The position numbers and the translations under genes were made by a program. Shown here one piece after another: positions 23,601-36,150 of a stretch of DNA of 64,000 bases; within the stretch, counting starts at the first letter, position 1, and each line of letters starts with the position of its first letter. The notes under the pieces are model-generated. The model saw only the letters and a program-made list of their open reading frames with translations. It ran no database searches and was not told the origin of the DNA. Source of the stretch: Ancylostoma caninum (taxonomy: Eukaryota > Nematoda > Chromadorea > Rhabditida > Ancylostomatidae); assembly GCA_037903475.1 (NCBI GenBank), contig JBAJFG010000011.1, forward strand, positions 393,001 through 457,000, given 5' to 3'.

Positions 23601-24972
23601 AGGCTTTACGACGTGTTAAAGAATGTATGGAGTGAGGGCGCAATAATGCTTACGAATAAAAGATAAAAACGCCGAAGCCGGGAGCCCATATTTCTCAGCC
23701 ACTACGTAAATGTACGTTTCTACCACTTGAAATCTATGTTTTGTTTTCCTTTCTTGTTTCCCCTCCGCATTTCCAGTTGATCGTTGGTGGATCTGTTGAA
23801 TGTGAGACGTCACCCCAATGTCGATGCTGGAGTGACAACAGATAATCGATGGTATTATTTGGAAAAACACTTTTTTCGGAACTAATACCGTCCGATTATT
23901 CAAAAAAAAAACTGTTTTGCTCACTTTACCACAATATCATATTCTTAGAATTAGTGGAGTGCTAAGGGACTCACTCGCATCGGCATTCACAACCACCTGC
24001 GGCTATTTGGTCCGTATTCTCACAAAAACATAGCCACTGCTCTCCAGATCCTCCTCGCAGATCTGTGTAGGATATAAGTTTCATGACGTAAAACAAGGTG
24101 TTCTCATCGTTTCAATATGGCTCATTCAAAGCGCCTCCAAGCTCTACTGTCTCAGCTCGTCCAACATTCACCCCCATAAACGAGAGTTGCACAAACCAAA
24201 CGATAGGGCTTGTGTTAAAAGGCTAGAAGTTCCTTTGAACAGGTTCTAGAGGTGGCAGTTCTTCTTTTCTAATCATCGTGCATTCATATCTAGATTTTCC
24301 TCCGCGCAGTTCTCATGAAGCCAAAATTTCCAGCGTATTCAGCGTTGATGAACAGGTATTCTTTAAGAAATTGCCTTGCCTCAAAAATAGGATCTGTTTT
24401 GGAGGTGAAACACAATTGCAAAATATTGCTTTCAACATGCAAGTCTCTCAAATTCGACGATGCAGGACTTATTTCTTCAACACTAACAAGAACATGTGTA
24501 CTTACATAAGAGTTTTCTTTCCTGTTCCTTTGAGGGATACTTTTCCCACTTTTGCGTCATGCATTCTGGGGTGACAGCTATGGGAGTAGCAAGGGCGCCA
24601 GTTTCACTTGCCGCAACCGAAGAGTCAGTTTCAACCCCTCGCTCAGCTCCTCCCCCTCTCTCTCCTCATGTGTTTCCCGGAGAGGCCTGTTTACTCGACA
24701 GTGTCTGTCGGTGTGTACGCTATCGCCAACGGCTAGGACAAGCCGCAGATGGCAGAGCAATGGCAGCACGTAAACACTTTTTTTAGCTTGTCTGCCGCAA
24801 TTCAAGTGATGTTTGGTATTCTCCTTGGAGCCTGTGCATTCACCAAACCGCCCCATTACTCACGAGTAGTGTGCTTCTTCAAATGTCGTTTCAACTCCAA
24901 TTCAGTGGTGATCTCTGTTTCAGCTTAAGTCTGGGCTCATTAGTGCGTATCTGAGCCCCTTGGTCAACAACA
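23601..24972. other. Spacer, no gene seen
   Basis: Overlapping short frames on both strands without family motifs. Nothing could be assigned. Confidence 0.5.
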
Positions 24973-25455
24973 TTGTTGTCAGGGGTTTCGCTCTTGCTTC
25001 GGAGATCGAGAGTTGGGAAAAAACTAGACTCAGTCTTTTCTGACGGAAGCGGAGCCAAGAAATATGAGAAAAGAGGGAAACAGAAGACGGAAACTGAGAC
25101 AGAAACACACAGCATGACACATAGTTGTAAAAAATTTACTTCAGCCTTTTTTAGTGGAATAAGAAAGAATCCAGGAAAGATGGTGGAAGTGAGAAAACAC
25201 TATAACGAAAGTGTTGAAATTTTCGTGGAAGAAATGCTCTGTAAAAGACCGCAAACATGGGAAAATCAAACTACAGGTGGTTTGCCATCGTCATTAGGGC
25301 TACTCACAACACTATCCGAACCTCTACACGAACTACTGTTAAACTCATCACATGTATTATATTTGCTCAGGTCCTACATCGCATGGAATTGTGGGCAAGC
25401 TTTTGAGCAAAGAGTCGAACTCCATCGAGATTTCGTGCTGTTACCAGTATCTTGA
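24973..25455 (+). CDS. Unrecognised 160-codon open frame
   Basis: I do not recognise this frame. It is the longest open frame outside the known elements: 160 codons with an ATG start. It has a basic and threonine/glutamate-rich middle (KTETETETHSM) and a hydrophobic leucine-rich stretch late in the frame. A phrase near its end (CTACATCGCATGGAA) recurs near 26553, so at least that part is repetitive, and the frame may be chance or transposon-derived. No signal peptide or domain is evident. Confidence 0.2.
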   Translation: MLSGVSLLLRRSRVGKKLDSVFSDGSGAKKYEKRGKQKTETETETHSMTHSCKKFTSAFFSGIRKNPGKMVEVRKHYNESVEIFVEEMLCKRPQTWENQTTGGLPSSLGLLTTLSEPLHELLLNSSHVLYLLRSYIAWNCGQAFEQRVELHRDFVLLPVS

Positions 25456-26629
25456 CCCAGCTTAAGCTGGGTAGAGAAAACTTCAACTTTTTGACTGGTT
25501 TTTTTTTCATATGATGCATTAACTTGCATTGGGAGGTAGAATATTTCAGAAGCTTGTTAGAGTTTGCCGAGCATCACACTCGATTTTTTTAAAAGAAGCC
25601 TTCATGGAACGTAATTCTGTGGTTCTTCGGTTAATGTGCAGATACAGACGGGAGAGATCTTCTGTAAGCAATTCTGATTTCTCCCTTAAATTGTATATAA
25701 ACAAGGAGAAAGCCCTCAAGCATTTCCATGTTGAACTTTGAAACGCATTTTTTGAGGGAGGTGGGACAGAAACGAGGCGAGCAAGCGTATTGCCGCTGTA
25801 GAATAAACTACTAAGTTTTCAAACTTTGCATAACGTTGAGCCTCCAACTTAGGAAAGGCGAATTCCTGTTAAACATTTGAAGGAGGTGTTGGGGCATTTT
25901 CTTACGAGAATGACGTTTGTAGAGTAGCTCGATTGCTGGTCAGTAACGAATTCAATGTCGTGGTTTGAAGTCCCAAGCTCGTACTAGTTGGTCGAGATAG
26001 GCAGGTCCCTGATACCAGTGCTTTCGAACACGGGACCTGGAGGGTAAAACATGACACAACAACAAAAGGTTTCGTGGGATAGAGAAGACATAGTGTCCCT
26101 CAACCACCATCACGTAAACTATAGAGAAGTAGGAAGCATTGTTCTACATATTACACTTTGTTTAGCCTCGTTCAGAAATCAAGCCTATGAAAATGACACC
26201 AGGAACTCAATCATGGAATTCAGGCTGCTCAACAGGACATCGTTTTCTACAGAACCGTATTGCTTCGCACGCTCCACAAGTATGCGGATACGTTTTGCTA
26301 AATTAGCTAATTTATTGGCTGGTCTAGGGCCCAGCTATCAAAATGCACTAAAAATTGAAAAGAGACTTCAGCGGAACCAGATAAAGGCGTAAAAGAAGCT
26401 ACGTCTGATAGTTATGTATATGTATTCATGTGATGTAAGTCCTTATAAAATTGGTGAAATTAAATGGAATGACAAGATGAAAGGCACATTAACCTCCGAG
26501 AGATCTATAGTAGTACATTGATCTGCTTTGAAGCTTCACTGCACGTCCTACATCGCATGGAACTGCACTAGCTAGTCCACATGTGACCTAGGCCAGCAAT
26601 ACTTCCATACCTCTGGAACAGGGATGAGC
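25456..26629. other. Repeat-derived spacer
   Basis: A frame at 26051-26392 (113 codons) has no recognisable motif. The phrase CCTACATCGCATGGAA at about 26555 is shared with 25375. Confidence 0.4.
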
Positions 26630-26725
26630 GGATTGTCCGTATCCGGTTATCTATTTTGCCGTTATCCGTAGGTTCTGGCCTATCCGTTATCCGCACCGTT
26701 ATCCGAGCTTTTGGCGCCGGGTAAC
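26630..26725. repeat. TTATCCG-type short repeats, first cluster
   Basis: About six variants of CCGTTATCCG (also GTATCCGGTTATC and CTATCCGTTATCCGC) are packed into under 100 bases. A second cluster in the same orientation lies at 28034-28140. Clustered subterminal motifs of this kind are typical of hAT-type DNA transposons. Confidence 0.7.
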
Positions 26726-28033
26726 GATGCGGATAAGGCCGAAAATAGTGGCTTCATTTCGCACGTTCTCAACAGAGGATAGCCTCCATTCAAGAAGTAT
26801 CGCTCGATCTAGCCCATTTTAGGTCGTCAATGGTTTACAGTCTTGTACCAAGGTAGGAGAAGGCATATAAAATATAAAACAGACTTGTAGCTACCCAAAA
26901 AGAGATACTGTTGATCATGTTTTTCGATAGTCCAATGAAGTCAGGCAATAACCTCGGAACCATCACTTGTGAAATTATCAAAACACTGGCTAGTGTTAGA
27001 AACTAACAAAGTTGAAATTGGTGAGCTTGCAGCCCACCGATGAGCGTTGCCTCCACCTAGCAAGGTTCATATCGACTATTCATCGAACTCCACGGTTTGT
27101 ATCGATTTTTGAATGTATTGATCAAAAAGCGACCAATTAACGCGTTCATAATAGTCAGCCAATACTAGAAGGTTTATCAGAACTTCAAAAAAGTTAAGTG
27201 AAGCAAGGCTTCAGCTCCCTTCAGTCCTCCCTTCCCCAATATTCATATCTTTTCTCACGTTTATCATTTTAAAAATTGTATTAGTTTGTTGCTAAATCGA
27301 TGTCGGATTTTGACAGTTGGCTCTGAATTGTCATACCGCGGCAGATGCTGAACTTGTTTTATGTGTTAGGTAGCAATTTGAATCACCACGTCCCCATCAT
27401 GCTCCAGCTAAGGTTTGGTTTAGTTGGGTAAAAAAGTCACACTTCTGAGCCAGCAAAATCGACAGAAGTGTTTTGAGGGACGTATTTTCATGGCCCATTC
27501 TTCCTCTCAGAGATGCATCCAACTGGTCAGTTTTGTGGTTAGCTGAATTCTATGGTCAATTTCGAGATCTTGAACAGATCTTCTCGTGATAGCTTCCGCT
27601 AGTGCCCTCAGAGAGGGGTGTTGACGTTATCGAATTTGAGTCTGTAACTCTGAGACACATATGTCCGAAATTCACTGACTTGGACCAATATTGGACTGAG
27701 GCTTTGTTTGCTGTTCCCTTTGACGCTTGTAACATTCCCTTCCCTAGCTGCAACGCTGTTACGGCGTTTGAACCCATGTTTCAGTTCGAGACGATTTTTG
27801 CAAACGACTACATTTCGATTCACGAATCCTTCGAAAAAGCTGGGGAAAGTGGATCATGGAAATGAGAAAGAAAGATCAGAAAAAGAAGAAGACGAGCTTT
27901 TGAATATATACCACAACTGCAATGGAAACATCACTCTCTACTGCAAAATATTATTCCAAAGCCCGTGGGTCAAATATCCCACATCGATTTTGCAACTTCA
28001 TAAAATGTGGTGTCTTTTGGCACTTGGATCACT
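26726..28033. other. Interval between the two TTATCCG clusters
   Basis: Contains frames at 27602-27865 (+) and 27708-28184 (+), neither with a recognised domain. It may be the body of a decayed transposon. Confidence 0.4.
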
Positions 28034-28140
28034 TGTCTCTTATCCGTTATCCGTTATCCGATATCCGTTATCCGGTCATTTTGTCCTATCCGCTATCTGC
28101 ACCGTTATCTGGGTCGCACAAAATCTCGTATCCGCTCATG
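28034..28140. repeat. TTATCCG-type short repeats, second cluster
   Basis: Three near-perfect tandem copies (TTATCCGTTATCCGTTATCC), then GATATCCGTTATCCGG and looser copies including CTATCCGCTATCTGCACCG. The phrase TATCCG...GCACCGTTATC is shared with 26684-26704. Confidence 0.75.
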
Positions 28141-28952
28141 GAAGTACATGTTATGCATGCCTTTATGTCATGCTAAAGTACTGAGGATAAATACAAGCGG
28201 TTCTTCTGGCGCAAAGAGCAGCAATATGTGAAGCGGTCGCTCTTTTAGAGGGAGCTCTTCTCCTATGTAGTCTAAGCTTCATCCTTCGTGTCTATGTGCT
28301 GTGTGCCTCTTGGTGGTGACGTGTGTTGGCGTCGTGGATTTATAATGTCATAGTTCTCTTTTTTCGATTTTCTTTCTTCGATTTTGTTTCTCGAGACATC
28401 GGGACATTGCCTTTCTTTGATGTTTGTAAATACATACTGTGAATAACGCCGTTCTCTTTTTCATCTATTGTTTATTTCACTTTTTTAATATTTGCTTGTT
28501 TTTCCAATTTCTATTGTCAATTTGGTAATTGCGCTCATTAGTGGTGCTCAATGCGGAACGAACGCATCGATGTTTCAACTGTATAGTTTAATTGTCCGGC
28601 CATAATTGTGCCTTGCATGTCGAAATGCTGAATTTTCCCAATTTTCTTCGTGAGCTCTCCCTTGTGCAGCTTGCTCTTCCTTTTTGTTTATTCACAATTG
28701 GTTTCGACCATGCTTTTTGCGAGATTTATTCTAACCAGAGGTTCACGTCTATACAAAGCTCACATTTGTACAAGTTATGGCTACTCGATTCGCTAGCAAA
28801 GGGTCTCACGAGATCATGACTACTAGGATAGCTTGCAATGTCCTGGAACCCATAGCTAGCATTTACATGACAGATTTACAAAAAAAGACAGACAGTAATA
28901 TACATATTACAGCGCTATTGTACACAACCGGTAGAAGCGATGAGACTTCAGC

Positions 28953-29631
28953 TTAGTGCCCTTGAAGAACATTGCCTCCGTCTTGCATCTTCCTTCCCAA
29001 ATAGTCGCTGGCTTCGTCAGCCTGGAATATATGGATTCAAACACTGCTTCAGCATGAGTTTCGATTAACGGCTCACCTTCTGGGCAGCACAGCTCTTGCC
29101 ATGTTCCCATTTCTTCTGGAGGTTCTCGCTAGCTTCTTTTCCGGATTGCTCGGTCTTAATTTTCAGATTAGTTTGTGGTGGTAGACATATTTGATTTTCC
29201 TTGGTTTCTTACCTGGTCATAGCCAGAGTTCACCTTCTCCTTGATGGTTTGTTTGGCGTCGCTTCCAGCTTGGGCAACCTAAGAAGGCAAATTGGCCCTC
29301 TCCTTGACAAAAGCAATCTATCAACTCACCTTGTCATAACCAGCCTGTGCCTTCTCCTTTACGGCCTGACCAGCGTCGCTACCAGCCTGGGTGACCTAAA
29401 ATGGATAATCAGTGTTGCCTAAGGGTTTTGATAACACGTGGATACCCTACCTTCTCATAGCCGGATTGCACAGTGTCCTTCACAGCTTTTCCGGCGTCGC
29501 TGATCTTTTCCTTGGCTGAGTCGGCCAATTCTTGGGCCTTGCTTCCAGCATCATGAAGGATTCCCTTCTAAAACACCTTCCTAGACATTGCTTGGTAGCG
29601 TTATGAGAAAGTAAGCACTCACGTTGCTCAT
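28953..29631 (-). CDS. LEA group 3-like 11-mer repeat protein, 134 aa
   Basis: Exons on the minus strand: 29623-29631, 29451-29567, 29330-29395, 29213-29278, 29077-29154, 28953-29021, all joined at phase 0. The protein starts MSN, then a 39-aa module (KGILHDAGSKAQELADSA...), two 22-aa modules (VTQAGSDAGQAVKEKAQAGY and a relative ending NSGYDQ), a 26-aa module (TEQSGKEASENLQKKW...) and a 22-aa end (ADEASDYLGRKM...GH). No signal peptide, so probably cytosolic. It is the longest minus-strand member through its two 66-bp exons. The acceptor of the 78-bp exon (AAATTAAG) is weak. A TTTTTCAG acceptor lies 33 bases before the ATG and a GTAAACA-TATA promoter is further up. Group 3 LEA proteins are natively unfolded, helix-forming protectants against drying; this role is inferred from the repeat pattern. 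Confidence 0.85.
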
Positions 29632-29853
29632 TTTCGCAGTTTATAGCAGTTGACAGTAGTGTATCTGAAAAATGCTTGGATCAGACAGCCTACATCATCG
29701 TTTTGGACCGAAGCCTGAGAGAAAGTGAGAGAAGGAGGTGGAGGATAGAAAAAATATGAGAGAGGAGTCAACAGATGGGAGAAGAAGCTGGAAGGAGTTC
29801 GGAGAGGCTTCGGGGGGAAACCCCCGATTTTCAAAAACTGCGGCAGCTAGCGG

Positions 29854-29882
29854 CTTTTATAGCGTAGGGGCGGGATGTTTAC
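29854..29882 (-). promoter_or_regulatory. Forkhead site plus TATA box of the 29631 gene
   Basis: On the minus strand GTAAACA (29876-29882) is followed by TCCCGCCCCTACGC and then TATAAAAG (29854-29861). The gap is 14 nt and C-rich. The TATA box is 230 bases before the start codon. The module matches those of the plus-strand members. Confidence 0.75.
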
Positions 29883-30197
29883 GAGAACGGTCTCTGGTGC
29901 GTGCCGAGGCGATCTCTGTCATAGCCTTCATACTGCCATAGCCCGCTTCGATTAGTTCTATTTTTAGCAGAATTTGGACTATAAACAACTACATATCACG
30001 AGAATTTGTCGCAAATACCATCAGCAGCCGTACTTTGTCCTGTTTTTCTCGGATCTATCGTACTGACCAAAGTGACCGAGTGAGTGTCTTATCGACCCAT
30101 AGGATCAGTGGTTCTGAGAAAATAGCATAGGATAAATATTGTAGATAATTTGGTTGTTTACTACATGCTTCTGGCTTCATTTGCATAGAGAGAGAGG

Positions 30198-30248
<51 letters not shown>

Positions 30249-32633
30249 GGAACACTCACTAGTTAGGATTGGGATGAACTCTTTAGAAAGTGACTTTAGA
30301 AAGTGAAACTCTTTGCTGAACGTGTTTGCCAAGTAGCTCGTGTACTATAAACAGCCCAATGTTATGCTGGCTTCTTTTTTTGACATGAAAATATTTTTCA
30401 GCTTCAGAATTGGGTGCAGTTCCAAAGAAGGCTTTACTGTTCCAGCAAACACATGCAAGAAATCAGTTTCTCAATTTGCTACAACTATAATAAATACATT
30501 CGTTTCGGAGTAACTGTATCTCGCCAATCGTCCTTAAAAGTTAGGTCACCTCTGACTCTTCAGACTGCAGATGTCGTGGATTGTAGTAATGGATGCTCAC
30601 ACAGAAACCAGTTCCCCAAAACTTGAAACTTAGTAATGAACGTTACCACAACAGCCAGTTCTTGTAGTTGGTCCTCCAACCCTAATATCTGGAGCACCTC
30701 AAAGGACAGACTTTTGGCAATCAGCAGTATCTGATGCTAGAATTTTTTAAAATAATGAAAATGAAGCATCAAAGCGTTCTTCCCTACCAAGTGACAACTC
30801 ATCAAAAAACTAGTGTAGGATACCATGACAGCTTAAAGATTCCCCTTCACCTGGAATTCTTGAGCATTTTTCATACTCTTTCTTGCAGTCTTTTTTCTGC
30901 AAGCAGCTTTGCTGTGGTTATTCTTAGCTACTGTTTAGTGAGTAAGCTAGCCGCTTGATGATCACAGATCAACCAGCGCAGACGCTTTTGTATGTCTTTA
31001 GGCTTTGAGTCGCAGGAAGTCTTGGTAAACGGCATGTCTACAATAGATTATGATGAGTTGTATGACGCTGCCAGTTCACTTTGGTGGATGACTTTGATTT
31101 ACACAAGATCATGTGAACAGTAGGTAGACAGTAATTGGAGCTGTTATCGATGCATTGTTGAAAGTGGATTTAGAGGCCAGCTGCTCCAAAGCGAACGCCT
31201 CCTGCAAAGTCTGGGATCAACCTAAAAAATGCTTTGAATCTTTCTCTACTCGGTGGAGAATGGAACTGGTCAAAACATGGGTTTCTGAAGGTGTAGGAGG
31301 GATGGGGGGGGGGGAGAATCTTTGAGCTAACTTTGTATAGTAACTTATGCTTCCTCCTCTCTATAAGTTTGTTCTAAGGTCAGACCAGTTTGGATGCAAA
31401 TTTAGATATCACTAGAAGTGTTCGAAACTAATTGAGAGAAAAAATTAAGTTCACTTCGTTACGATTTGAAGATCCAGAGTTCATGTCTCCCATGCAGCAA
31501 CAGCAAATCTACCCATGTGATACCAAAGAAGGGCTACAACAGGGACACTGCAGTAAGCAATGAATCGGGCAGCTTCCCGGAAAAGACTCCTTGTCTCTTA
31601 TCACAGTCCGATGTTTCTAGTGTTTTGGAAGTTGAACCCTTCGGAAGATTCGTTTAGTTATTCTGTGCCAGTGGTTGTTAACTAAACGTTGTCAACCAGT
31701 GCCTTGAGAATAAGCCTTCAAGAGCCTTGAAAATGGTTCGAATTCTCACCTTAAAAGCACCTTCCGATCCTATCTACATACCTCAACTAGGTAGTAGTAA
31801 GCATTCAGTACGATCGAAAAACATGAGTACTCCAAACTAGCCACTTTGCAAAGAGGAGTTTTGACAAGGCAAGTCTGCGTTCTTTTCGTCCAAAGGCGAT
31901 GGATTCATCGCGACTGAGCGAACTACAGGTCAAACAGCATAACAGAAACAACTCTGGAGCAACATATCGCTCATCCTTCACAAGATGAGATGGATTTCCA
32001 CTTCGTGCACTTAATTTTAGAAGCTTCTTGATTCCTCGAGTATTCATAGCGAGTCACTCGCGACAATTGGCCAAAGCAATGAGATCAACAATCGAGGCAT
32101 AACAAATCCAATTTTAGAACTGATATTCGGCGCGACCCCTCAACTGATGATGTAATGTGTCATCCTTGCAATGTTCCTGTTAAGTGGTTCTAATTTCTAT
32201 TTCACTGCGATTCAGGGAGAACATATATTGCCAAAGGAACGAAGAAACACGCAATTTGCGTTTGGATCGCTCTCTCTTAAAAGGGAATTGGTGCTGGTAT
32301 TATGTATGCGTCGATGTTATTATATGCCGCAATAACAGAATTTCAACAAACAAATGAATAGGCATCCCCCAGCAGTCCTCCATGAGCAACGGGTGACAAT
32401 CTTACAGCATACGCAATGGTATGCTCTGTTTAAACTTAAAATAAACAGTGGGAAAGTATCATGTTCCCTTACACATTTATTCAAGGTAATCACTGGGTAG
32501 AAATTTTCGCAAGCGTTTCATCACTAGGTACAAACATGGCTACTCAATCATCATGTATTATGCATCAACAAGCACCATCATCTATGTGCACAGAAGACGG
32601 CTTGGTCCGAGAAGCGAGTGGATCGCCGGTTGC
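29883..32633. other. Intergenic, no gene seen
   Basis: Contains an AG/GA microsatellite (30187-30244). Frames such as 30414-30626 and 31466-31657 lack family motifs. The minus-strand polyadenylation signal of the next gene (AATAAA, read at 32476-32481) lies at the right side. Confidence 0.5.
30187..30244. repeat. AG dinucleotide microsatellite
   Basis: About 27 copies of AG with one GGTGG interruption near the left end. It lies upstream of the minus-strand gene starting at 29631. Confidence 0.95.
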
Positions 32634-33234
32634 TTACTTGCCCTTCATGGCGTCGGCGCCTTGGTGCATCTTGTCCGCCACATAGCCCTTTGCTTCATCT
32701 GTCTGAGAGAAAAAAAATATTATTCAGGGAAATTTTTGGAGGAGTACTCGAGAGTTAAACTGAGATAAGCGTCAGATGCCAAAAGGAGAAGACTGAGCTG
32801 AGAGCTGAAGTCACTTACGCAATCTGCCTTCTTTATTTCCAAACCTTAGGTAGGTCTCAGGTAAAATAATCTCCAGAGAGAATGAAAACTAGACATTCAG
32901 TAGACTACTAGTAGACCACAGTGATAGGTCTTACTGTGCAAACAGGAACATCTGCTAGATTCTGTATACCTTTTGCGAAGCTTCATTCTTCCCTTCCTCC
33001 AACTTTTTTCCAGCGGCATCGCATGAATTGCAGCCAGCATGATGTACCTAAAATCTTACAATATGCATTAAATCAAATTAACGGATATTGTTCTGAACAT
33101 ACCTTCTCATAAGCTGAGTGCGCCGACTCCTTGATCGCGTGTCCGGCGTGGCAGACCTTTTCCTTTGCCGTCTCGCCGATTTCCTTCACCTTTTTGCCAG
33201 CTTCTTGGATGAATCCGCCTTCGTGGGTGCTCAT
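32634..33234 (-). CDS. LEA group 3-like repeat protein, 92 aa, cysteine-containing
   Basis: Exons on the minus strand: 33103-33234, 32970-33047, 32634-32702, phase 0 throughout. The first exon gives MSTHEGGFIQEAGKKVKEIG and a block ending SAHSAYEK; the second is a 26-aa module (VHHAGCNSCDAAGKKL...); the last reads TDEAKGYVADKMHQGADAMK and ends GK. There is no signal peptide and no 66-bp exon, so this is the shortest minus-strand member. Three cysteines (one in KVCHAG, two in GCNSC) are unusual for LEA-like proteins. A TTTTTGCAG acceptor lies 7 bases before the ATG. Its closest relative is the gene at 35589-36150: coding, 3' ends (both TTTATTCAAG on the plus strand) and upstream segments align. 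No clear forkhead-TATA pair was found upstream. Confidence 0.82.
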
Positions 33235-35588
33235 TTCGATCTGCAAAAACCATTGAAATCACCAGTAAGACGCCATTTTCGAGGATTACAAAGTTGACAA
33301 ATGTGAGAAAAGTGCATTATGGAACGAAGTGGAACTCGCAAGTGTTTTGGACAGTCGGAATCTGTGCGAATCTCCATGGAATTTGAAATACAGGGTTTAC
33401 AGAGATAGTTTTTTCAATAGCAAATTCAGATATATACTTTGAAAGGAATTTTCCGATTGAAAAATTGTTGTTGAAGTGGTCACTGAATTTTCAAGCAAAC
33501 ATGTTCGTTAAAGAAGTCAAGCTTCGTTGGATAGATATGTCTTCTAGTGATGTTTTTGCTTTAATTTGTATCCATTGTCGGCAAATGAGGCAGAGAATTC
33601 GTGCACCACAGCAAAACAATCAGCAATTTCCTGCACATTTAGGAATCGCCACCATGTCTCGCCGAGCATAAATGTGTATTCCATGGGTATAGGATCAAAT
33701 TAAAGAAATGCAATCACCTAAGTCTCGCTGAACAGTTTCATATCACGAGGATATCACGAAAACATTCGGCGGGGACCTTAATTTCCGGAAGCAAGTGCTG
33801 GAGGTAGGGCCCTAATTGATGCTCAACATTGGTTCTGGTAGAACTACTGAATTATACAGATAGAAGAGCTTCAGCGCCTCGCATAACGGCAGGAAGGAAA
33901 AAAAGGGATTGTGTGTGCTCGTCGTCGGCGGTGGAGAATGTTGACGGCTTTCGTCTCACCAACGATGTCTCGCTCCTAGTGTGTTGTTGCCATAGCGGTT
34001 CGATACGAGCACTATAAACACTGCACGGATTCGTCTACCCAGCGGCTTTTCTTGATTGCCACCGACGATGGAACCTTTTTTTCTTTGTTCTCTCTAGTCT
34101 CCGTTGTTACATACATGTACTGCATAGTTTTCAACGGTGTTTTGAAATAAGGCCTCAATGTGGGAGCATGGGACTGTACGCCTTTTTAGGGTGTGTAATC
34201 GTTGTGGACTATCGCTATTCCGACGAGGTATGGACACTGTCTGCTTAGTGGAACGGATAACAAAATGGCAGAAAGAGAACGTTCCTTGCCTCACATTAGC
34301 CATCAATAGCAGACGTATGGGATGTAAACAACATCGAAATAGAGAAAAATGTTCCCTGGGGAATCGTATTAGAGACTCTACACTCCTCCGGAGCGCAGTG
34401 TTGTGAGTTGTGAGGCCACGAGCTGTAACTGAGATTAACGTATGAAGATGTGCGGTTCTAGTCGAGTGCAGTGATCGAGGCCCGCTCGAACGCGCTGCAT
34501 CGCAAGCAACAGTGCACCCTTCTTGTCTGCGCATCCACACACTTCGTTGATATCGCAGTTCCGATTCTCATCCGGTCCTTAAACCTGTCTAAACAGGAAA
34601 TGAGGACGGAATGATCCGACACCAACCACTATGCATCTACAGACACCTACCACACACACGCGTCGCGCCAGTTCGTTTTGCCTCTTTGAACCTCGACAGA
34701 AAAAGCTAGACATGCTTGAAAAGGTGCACCAACTCACTCTGACACCTTACTAGGAATATAAGATCGAAGTTTACCTGTTCTTCCTAGGAAAAACCCGAGA
34801 GCAGCCGCCTTTTATGCACTGCCTCACCGGGCCTAACGCGCGGGTGCTAAGTGTCCAATAATGTGAAAAGGTTTCCAAAACCTATTGAAAGGATGAATGA
34901 AATGCAGTAACATGTGAACTCGTACTACGCAAATTTTGGCGTAGGAACGCAGAAAGGACCCCTCCTTCTTGCCTCGCTGACGATAAACACAAAAGGCTGT
35001 GTGCTACATCGTCAGTGTGAGCCACTACAGTATAATCTTTCTCGAAAAGTTTGACGGATTCGTTGATTGCAGAAGCGCAGTGGGACCTGTACGATGAAAG
35101 CGGAGAGAGAGAGAGTGCTCCAACTGAGAAGCTGGAGTGGGTCCCGTCGTAATTCTGATTTCTTGTTACAAAGTGAGTTCTTGTTTTTGTTCGGCATTTA
35201 TTGGTGTGTTGCCGTGGGAGACAAGACATCTAGGGGAGTAAACCTCATTTGTTTTTTGCTTTGGTGGGCCTGACGAATGTGATTAAGTCGAGTCGTATGA
35301 TCAATAAGAAATTGGTTGCGAACGAAAACAACAAACTCTACTTACTACTTACTTCACCATGCCAAGATTCAGTCGAGCTTGGATGAGTTTATGATTGCGT
35401 CTGAGTATGCAGAGAAATGTTGAAGAAAATAACGTCTTTCGAATGATTTATTCAAGAATAATCACTTTTCTTCGAATCTTTCACCATTTACAGTAACTCA
35501 GCCAAGCATTTTGCATTTAAAAAACAAAAACATTGTCTATGTGTACAGAGAAGAGCTTGTAGCGAAGAGCGAGGAGACTTTCGGCTTC
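33235..35588. other. Intergenic, upstream of the 33234 gene
   Basis: A segment at 33845-34020 (AGCTTCAGCGCCTCGCA...GGTTCGATAC) and a phrase near 34835-34865 (CCTAACGC...GTGCTAAGTG) recur in the same order upstream of the 36150 gene. CATAAAAG on the minus strand at 34809-34816 is a weak TATA candidate. The 148-codon minus-strand frame at 34094-34540 has no motif and is probably chance. Confidence 0.5.
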
Positions 35589-36150
35589 TTACTTGCCCTT
35601 CATGGCGTCGCCAGTCTTGTGCAACTTCTCTGACATGTAGTCCTTGGCGTCTTCTGCCTGAAAACTAATGAATTATCCAAGGTCACCATAGGCAGGGTTC
35701 TGTTTCTAGCCCAACCAAGAACAAGGCTAATCTTGCTCCATGTGGGCCGGAATGAATGAGACCTTACGCCGGAAAGGTCAAGTATGCCTCAACTAGCATC
35801 TTTGATAGGTGGTCATCTGACTGAAACAAACCTTTTGGGAAGCATTGTGTTTGCCATGTTCCCAATTCTTTTGGGCGCTGTCGCTGGCATCTTTACCGGC
35901 TTGGTGAACCTGCAAATTAACGCTGTCCATTAATAAATCACCTAATAAGGAACGTGTTTCTAAACCCTACCTTATCGTAGGCGGACTGTGCGCTCTCTTT
36001 GACGGCTTGTCCGGCATTGCACATCTTCTCCTTGGCAGCCTCACCCATCTCTTTAGCTTTGTTGCTAGCGTCGTGCATGAATCCAGCCTCACCCATCTCT
36101 TTAGCTTTGTTGCTAGCGTCGTGCATGAATCCTCCTTGGTTGTCGCTCAT
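35589..36150 (-). CDS. LEA group 3-like repeat protein, 108 aa, with exact internal duplication
   Basis: Exons on the minus strand: 35971-36150, 35832-35909, 35589-35657, all phase 0. The protein opens MSDNQGG, then carries the 16-residue unit GFMHDASNKAKEMGEA twice in a row, then AAKEKMCNAGQAVKES...SAYDK. A 26-aa module (VHQAGKDASDSAQKNW...) and AEDAKDYMSEKLHKTGDAMK follow, ending GK. The two units are identical at the DNA level (48 bp, 36037-36084 and 36085-36132). There is no signal peptide. An acceptor (TTTTGCAG) lies about 30 bases before the ATG. A polyadenylation signal reads at 35447-35452. Sister of the 33234 gene. Confidence 0.85.
36037..36132 (-). repeat. Exact 48-bp tandem duplication inside a coding exon
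   Basis: Two identical 48-bp copies, in frame, encode the repeated 16-residue unit of the LEA-like protein. Lack of any difference points to a very recent event or an assembly effect. Confidence 0.95.

Noticed and set aside
27708..28184. 158-codon plus-strand frame
   Set aside because: Its second half translates the TTATCCG repeat cluster.
34094..34540. 148-codon minus-strand frame
   Set aside because: Arginine/histidine-rich with no domain; overlaps duplicated upstream sequence of the array and is probably chance.
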